Positions 21,736-25,303 of a stretch of DNA of 25,303 bases are shown piece after piece; the first letter of the stretch is position 1; each line of letters begins with the position of its first letter. Both the position numbers and the translations under genes were made by a program. The DNA is from a virus. Location: IMG/VR virus record IMGVR_UViG_3300013132_000234, positions 1 to 25,303 of that record; one strand, 5' to 3'. The notes beneath the pieces are model-generated. The model saw nothing but the letters and a program-made list of their open reading frames with translations, made no database searches and had not been told where the DNA came from.

Positions 21736-22392
21736 ATGGGATACTTAAATAATTCTGTCGTAACAGTAGACGCTATACTAACTAATAAAGGTAGAGAACT
21801 ATTAGCTAGAGGTGATAGTTCTTTCAAAATTACCCAATTTGCTCTTTCAGATGACGAAATAGATTATTCTCTATATAACCCAACTCACCCATCCGGAAGT
21901 GCTTATTATGGTCAAGCATTAGAAAATATGCCACTTTTAGAAGCATTTCCTGAAACTACTCAAAATTTAAGATATAAATTAGTTACTCTACCTAGAGGAA
22001 CAGCCAAAATGCCTATATTGGATATTGGGTATGCCGCTATTACCTTAAAACAAGGAGCTTCATTAGCTATTACTCCTCAAACTCTTAATTATTTAGGAGC
22101 TAACCAAGTATTTGAAGCTAGTGGCTACACAGCTACTATAGCAGATGTTAGAGTATTATCTACATTTAATGGGGTAAGTATTCAAACATCTGAAGCTACT
22201 GCTTTGAATTCAACTCAAACATTAGGAACTAATGTATCTAAAACTATAGTTGGAACTACAATTAATCTAACTGCTACAACAGTCAATACATTATTTGGAA
22301 CAAGCACTCAACTATATACTACTCTTCAAATTGTTGGTAGAGATAGTGGAGCTAGAGTAACAATCCCTGTAACAATTACCAAAACAGCTTAA
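21736..22392 (+). CDS. Virion structural protein with conserved N-terminus and Ig-like end (218 aa)
   Basis: The N-terminal part reads MGYLNNSVVTVDAILTNKGR, then ELLARGDSSFKITQFALSDD and EIDYSLYNPTHPSGSAYYGQ, a block I recall as strongly conserved in T4-like phages of aquatic bacteria (from memory). Residues of about 130-218 are a Thr-rich beta-sandwich (LGTNVSKTIVGTTINLTATT; QIVGRDSGARVTIPVTITKT), consistent with an Ig-like domain as found on many tail proteins. It has a late-type element 16 bases ahead and begins a set of three structural genes. The role in the virion is not known to me. Confidence 0.78.
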   Translation: MGYLNNSVVTVDAILTNKGRELLARGDSSFKITQFALSDDEIDYSLYNPTHPSGSAYYGQALENMPLLEAFPETTQNLRYKLVTLPRGTAKMPILDIGYAAITLKQGASLAITPQTLNYLGANQVFEASGYTATIADVRVLSTFNGVSIQTSEATALNSTQTLGTNVSKTIVGTTINLTATTVNTLFGTSTQLYTTLQIVGRDSGARVTIPVTITKTA

Positions 22393-22400
22393 TATAAAAT

Positions 22401-23417
22401 ATGTCATTCAAAAGATTAGACCCCGAAGATTTTTTAATTAGTGCCGATTCAGTTACAGCTGGAGCGTGGACTGGTAATACTCCTACCTTAACTCAATTTT
22501 TTACTTCTTCGGTCCAAGTAGCAGGAGCAAGCGGAAATTATTATGTAAGTGTATATCAAACTGGCTCTACTTTAGATGAAGCTGAAGTTCAATTTAATAT
22601 AGCTTTTGGTAATAGTGATGGCTCTGGCTCAGTTTTGTATGATGCTGGTATTGGTGGTAGATCTCCTTCCTCAACTATATTTGGGCAATTCCAAAATATT
22701 GTTTTAGGAGACGAAAATAATAATTTCATTTTTGGAGACACTACTCCCATTAATCAAAGTTTTTATGCTATAACAGCCAATAGATCTAAATTTAAAGGTA
22801 GTATTTTCCCAGGCACGTTAGATTTACGCCTTCAATCTGCAAGTTCTGTATTAAGATTAACAGATAATAGTAACGATACAGCAGTTGTAACCTTTAACGA
22901 AGCAGGTAGAGTATACCAAATTGTAAGTGGTTCCGGAGGAAGAGCTTATACCGGAACAGGATACACAACTACTTCAGGATCATATGGTCTATTCCTTCCA
23001 GACATTGGAACCATTATATTAAATGCTTCTGCTTTAGACTTATCTGTAGCTAATGGAGGTGTCAACTTATCATCCAGTTATGCTTCAAACACATCAGCTA
23101 ATAATGCTGGAAAATTATATTCGGCTATTTCTGGTGGAGCTAACTTCACTCTAAATAGCCAAGAAAACGTAACATCAGATTATGTTTTTGTTAGAGCTCG
23201 TAACTCAGAATTTAACTACTCAGAAAATCCATCATTTATATCAGGTTCAACTGGTGAAGTATTATATGATGATTTTATAAATGCTCCTCAAACATTTATA
23301 ACCACTATAGGTCTATATAACGATGCTAATGAATTATTAGCGGTAGCTAAGTTGAGTAAACCACTTAAAAAAGACTTTACTAAAGAAGCTCTTATTAGAG
23401 TTAAATTAGACTTCTAA
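22401..23417 (+). CDS. Tail structural protein, paralogous C-terminus with the next gene (338 aa)
   Basis: The 338-residue protein begins MSFKRLDPEDFLISADSVTA and continues GAWTGNTPTLTQFF. The central part is Gly/Ser/Thr-rich and beta-structured (YYVSVYQTGSTLDEAEVQFN; VYQIVSGSGGRAYTGTGYTT). Residues of about 262-338 form a module shared with the next protein: RARNSEFNYSENPSF, then FITTIGLYNDANELLAVAKL and a basic KPLKKDFTKEALIRVKLDF ending. The shared module probably serves assembly or attachment to the same site, with the differing upstream parts exposed. No enzymatic motif is seen. Spacing to neighbours is 8 and 3 bases, so it is part of the late operon. Confidence 0.78.
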   Translation: MSFKRLDPEDFLISADSVTAGAWTGNTPTLTQFFTSSVQVAGASGNYYVSVYQTGSTLDEAEVQFNIAFGNSDGSGSVLYDAGIGGRSPSSTIFGQFQNIVLGDENNNFIFGDTTPINQSFYAITANRSKFKGSIFPGTLDLRLQSASSVLRLTDNSNDTAVVTFNEAGRVYQIVSGSGGRAYTGTGYTTTSGSYGLFLPDIGTIILNASALDLSVANGGVNLSSSYASNTSANNAGKLYSAISGGANFTLNSQENVTSDYVFVRARNSEFNYSENPSFISGSTGEVLYDDFINAPQTFITTIGLYNDANELLAVAKLSKPLKKDFTKEALIRVKLDF

Positions 23418-23420
23418 TGA

Positions 23421-24272
23421 ATGAGTTACTTAAAGACACTCACCAGCAATGATGTAATCGTAACACCATTTACGATTAATAAGACCTTTTCTGGGCAGGA
23501 GTATTACTCATATTTTACAGGTTCAAACATAGCATATCCCTTAGGAGGGGAAAGTGAAGGTACTGCTAGTGCGGCTTTAGTATTTAATTCTATTAAACAC
23601 CTCTACTACAGCAATTACATTTCAGGTAGCAATGGTTTAATATCAAATGCGTCCACTGCTTCATTTAATAGTGACGGGACTATAACTGGCCCTGCTTATA
23701 CTACCAATTACATAAACTTTTTACCTAATACTACCGGATCTTTAAGATATTATGTACCTAATGGGAATATTGGTGTGGTATCTATACCATCAAAATTTTA
23801 TGGTAATTTTATCCAACCTAATTCTCTCCAAATAACCCTATCCTCTAGTGCTATATCATCGGGTTCATATTTTGATGATGGTGAAGGAAATATAATATCC
23901 TCCTCCACCCACGCTGGTAATATTATTTATGAAAGTGGAATTATAATATTTACAGGCACAGGAAGTGGAGTTGGGACAACATTCTCAACCCCTTCAATAT
24001 CATTTCAGTCCTCAATAACAATATATGAAACCCAATATAAATGTACTATTAGGGCTAATGAGTATAATTACTCACTAAACCCCTCGTTATTAAAAAGTGG
24101 TTCATTAAATACTTATAAAGATTTTACAACAGGGTCTGATTTTTCACCTTTTGTTACAACTATAGGTTTATATAACGAAAATCAAGAGTTATTAGCTGTT
24201 GCCAAGTTGGCTCAACCACTTCCAACTTCTCAAACAACAGATACAACAATATTAATAAACATAGATAGATGA
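23421..24272 (+). CDS. Tail structural protein, paralogue of the preceding gene (283 aa)
   Basis: This 283-residue protein begins MSYLKTLTSNDVIVTPFTIN and has a Ser/Gly/Tyr-rich beta body (YYSYFTGSNIAYPLGGESEG; IISSSTHAGNIIYESGIIIF). From about residue 205 it carries the module found at the end of the preceding protein: IRANEYNYSLNPSLL, then FVTTIGLYNENQELLAVAKL and a shorter tail ending ILINIDR. ATG 23421 is chosen; an ATG four bases earlier opens a frame that closes after eleven codons. Its stop overlaps the next start (ATGA). A peripheral tail protein role is inferred from position and composition. Confidence 0.78.
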   Translation: MSYLKTLTSNDVIVTPFTINKTFSGQEYYSYFTGSNIAYPLGGESEGTASAALVFNSIKHLYYSNYISGSNGLISNASTASFNSDGTITGPAYTTNYINFLPNTTGSLRYYVPNGNIGVVSIPSKFYGNFIQPNSLQITLSSSAISSGSYFDDGEGNIISSSTHAGNIIYESGIIIFTGTGSGVGTTFSTPSISFQSSITIYETQYKCTIRANEYNYSLNPSLLKSGSLNTYKDFTTGSDFSPFVTTIGLYNENQELLAVAKLAQPLPTSQTTDTTILINIDR

Positions 24273-24712
24273 ATTGGTTTTATAATGAAAACGAAATTGA
24301 TAACATATCACAATTTCCCGAAGGAACTTATGGATTTATCTATAAAGTAACACACCTCCCTACTAACAAAATTTACGTAGGTAAAAAAGTTCTCTACCAC
24401 AACCAAAAAAAGAAGCTTACCAAAGCTGAACTTGAATTATCAACGGGTAGAGGTAGAAAATCATTATATAAAGTAGTCCAAAAGGAAAGTGATTGGAAAA
24501 CATATTATGGCTCTCAAAAAGACATTAAAGACCTAATAACCCAAGGTAAAAAAGACGATTTCAAACGCGAAATACTTCAACTTGTCAATAATAAAAAGTT
24601 ATTAACTTACTTTGAAACTAAATGGTTATTTATAAATGGAGTATTAGAGCATCCTGATTTATATTATAATGATTCAATCCTTGGAAAATTTTACACAAGT
24701 GATTTTAAGTAA
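24269..24712 (+). CDS. GIY-YIG nuclease-like protein (147 aa)
   Basis: The protein contains GFIYKVTHLPTNKIYVGKK (22-40), fitting the GIY-YIG signature with G-F-I-Y at 22-25 and Y-V-G at 36-38, followed by basic residues (Arg61, Arg63 in STGRGRKSLYKVV), WKTYYGSQKDIKDLI (76-90) and a helix with Glu116 (LTYFETKWLF), which could be the metal-binding glutamate. These elements are in the right order for a GIY-YIG endonuclease, but the usual catalytic Arg cannot be pinned down. No separate DNA-binding domain is attached. It could be a freestanding homing-type nuclease, or a conserved virion-linked nuclease, since it is coupled (ATGA) to a tail gene. Confidence 0.75.
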   Translation: MNWFYNENEIDNISQFPEGTYGFIYKVTHLPTNKIYVGKKVLYHNQKKKLTKAELELSTGRGRKSLYKVVQKESDWKTYYGSQKDIKDLITQGKKDDFKREILQLVNNKKLLTYFETKWLFINGVLEHPDLYYNDSILGKFYTSDFK

Positions 24713-24739
24713 TTGATATTCTAGGTAAATTTTTTTAAT

Positions 24740-24749
24740 ATATTTATAA
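24740..24749 (+). promoter_or_regulatory. Late-type promoter element ATATTTATAA
   Basis: ATATTTATAA ends 13 bases before ATG 24763 in a 50-base gap, with an A-rich leader between. Confidence 0.5.
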
Positions 24750-24762
24750 CAAAACTAACAAA

Positions 24763-25035
24763 ATGAAAAAACAAATATTGTCTGAAGAATTTAAACGCAT
24801 GCAAAAGCTTGCCGGACTATTAACAGAAGAAGAACAAACAACATTAGCTGAAAATCAACAGCCTAAAATAGGTGATAAAGTAGATGTATTTAATCCTAAG
24901 AGAAAATATTCAGGATGGGGGTCTGATGAGTATTTATATAATGCTGAGGTTGTAAAAATTAATGGTCAAAAACTTACTGTTAAAGATCTTAATGATGATG
25001 AATACGAAGTTGATTTGGTCGATATCGGATCTTAA
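24763..25035 (+). CDS. Small protein with N-terminal recruitment-like motif and SH3-like end (90 aa)
   Basis: The N-terminus has SEEFKRMQKLAGLLTEEE (about 6-23), an amphipathic helix motif that I recall at the start of many otherwise unrelated small proteins in aquatic T4-like phages (from memory). After a short linker, residues 35-90 read as a small beta barrel: KIGDKVDVFNPKRKYSG, LYNAEVVKINGQKLTVKDL, YEVDLVDIG, reminiscent of SH3/KOW-like folds. It has its own late-type element and is followed by an intrinsic terminator, so it is probably a single-gene late transcript. Packaging or targeting by the N-terminal motif is a guess. Confidence 0.72.
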   Translation: MKKQILSEEFKRMQKLAGLLTEEEQTTLAENQQPKIGDKVDVFNPKRKYSGWGSDEYLYNAEVVKINGQKLTVKDLNDDEYEVDLVDIGS

Positions 25036-25063
25036 CTAAAAATTTAAAAAAATATTTAAAGTT

Positions 25064-25092
25064 AAGCTTGGGAAACCAAGCTTTCTTTTTTA
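25064..25092 (+). terminator. Intrinsic terminator
   Basis: AAGCTTGG (25064-25071) and CCAAGCTT (25076-25083) form a perfect 8-bp stem with a GAAA tetraloop, followed by the T-rich TCTTTTTTA. It closes the late region just ahead of the primase gene, whose ATG lies about five bases after the T-run. Confidence 0.85.
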
Positions 25093-25096
25093 TATT

Positions 25097-25303
25097 ATGG
25101 TTATGCTCAATCAACCACTGATTGCCTTAGTTAACTCTGTATTAGGTACTGGTAAACAGACATCAAAAGGAATTTTTGCCTATCATTGTCCCTTTTGCCA
25201 CCACCATAAACCTAAACTTGAAGTAAATTTTACTGAAAACAAACAAGGGCATAACCCTTGGCATTGTTGGGTTTGTAACACTCGAGGTAAAACCATAGTA
25301 GGA
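25097..25303 (+). CDS. DNA primase, N-terminal zinc-finger part (cut by window end)
   Basis: Sixty-nine codons are visible before the window ends. After MVMLNQPLIALVNSVLGTGK the protein has YHCPFC (about 29-34) and, some 24 residues later, WHCWVCNTRG (about 55-64), giving C-x2-C...C-x2-C zinc ligands as in the N-terminal zinc-binding domain of phage and bacterial DNA primases; GIFAYHCPFCHHHKPKLEVN with NPWHCWVCNTRGKT is the usual context. A second ATG lies two codons into the frame (25103), so the start is uncertain by two residues. The gene lies directly after an intrinsic terminator with no evident promoter between, so transcription must come from within that gap or by readthrough. The catalytic part lies outside. 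Confidence 0.8.
   Translation, partial: MVMLNQPLIALVNSVLGTGKQTSKGIFAYHCPFCHHHKPKLEVNFTENKQGHNPWHCWVCNTRGKTIVG

Overview
The window looks like part of a contractile-tailed (T4-type) bacteriophage genome whose host is probably a member of the Bacteroidota. The phage assignment rests on the baseplate block (gp5-like spike, gp25, gp6/baseplate J, tail-I-like protein), a gp55-like late sigma factor, a primase start and a phage-type ADP-ribosyltransferase. The host assignment rests on promoters with the Bacteroidota layout (TTG or TTTG, 19-20 bases, then TAnnTTTA), the lack of Shine-Dalgarno sequences, and A-rich leaders before start codons. The DNA is AT-rich and every gene I can support lies on the + strand.

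Layout. (1) 1-2900 is an accessory region of small genes, most with their own host-type promoter and four sharing a nearly identical leader. It includes a 1-kb gene-free stretch with tandem repeats, strong hairpins and a candidate structured RNA, and it ends with a three-AT-hook protein, a terminator-like hairpin, an 18-bp palindrome and a consensus DnaA box. (2) 2850-4623 is driven by late-type motifs. It holds an R-S-E class ADP-ribosyltransferase with a TTG start, a relic of a second such enzyme, and a small beta-rich protein. (3) 4640-6340 returns to host-type promoters: a small protein, a DUF932 protein, a 55-residue protein, a lipoprotein and tRNA-Leu(UAG). (4) 6347-9269 is a tightly packed operon: YkuK-like RNase H-fold protein, unknowns, an HD-domain hydrolase, a membrane-anchored small protein and the late sigma factor. 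(5) 9289-24272 is the baseplate/tail module, with overlapping or nearly touching genes. (6) 24269-25303 has a GIY-YIG-like protein, a small SH3-like protein, an intrinsic terminator and the start of a zinc-finger DNA primase that runs off the window.

How it fits together. Host RNA polymerase would transcribe the small accessory genes early from TTTG/TAnnTTTA promoters. The gp55-like factor would then direct polymerase to a different element, ATATTTATWA, which I see in front of eight genes and which lacks the -33 TTTG. In several cases this element sits only 2-7 bases before the start codon, so some late mRNAs may be nearly leaderless. The late element ahead of the ADP-ribosyltransferase suggests it is made late and perhaps packaged, as T4 Alt is.

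Most worth a second look: the ADP-ribosyltransferase and its relic neighbour, the late element abutting start codons, the candidate structured RNA at about 774-900, the AT-hook repeat protein next to origin-like DNA, and the shared C-terminal module of two tail proteins. All family assignments come from reading motifs by eye; no database search was run.
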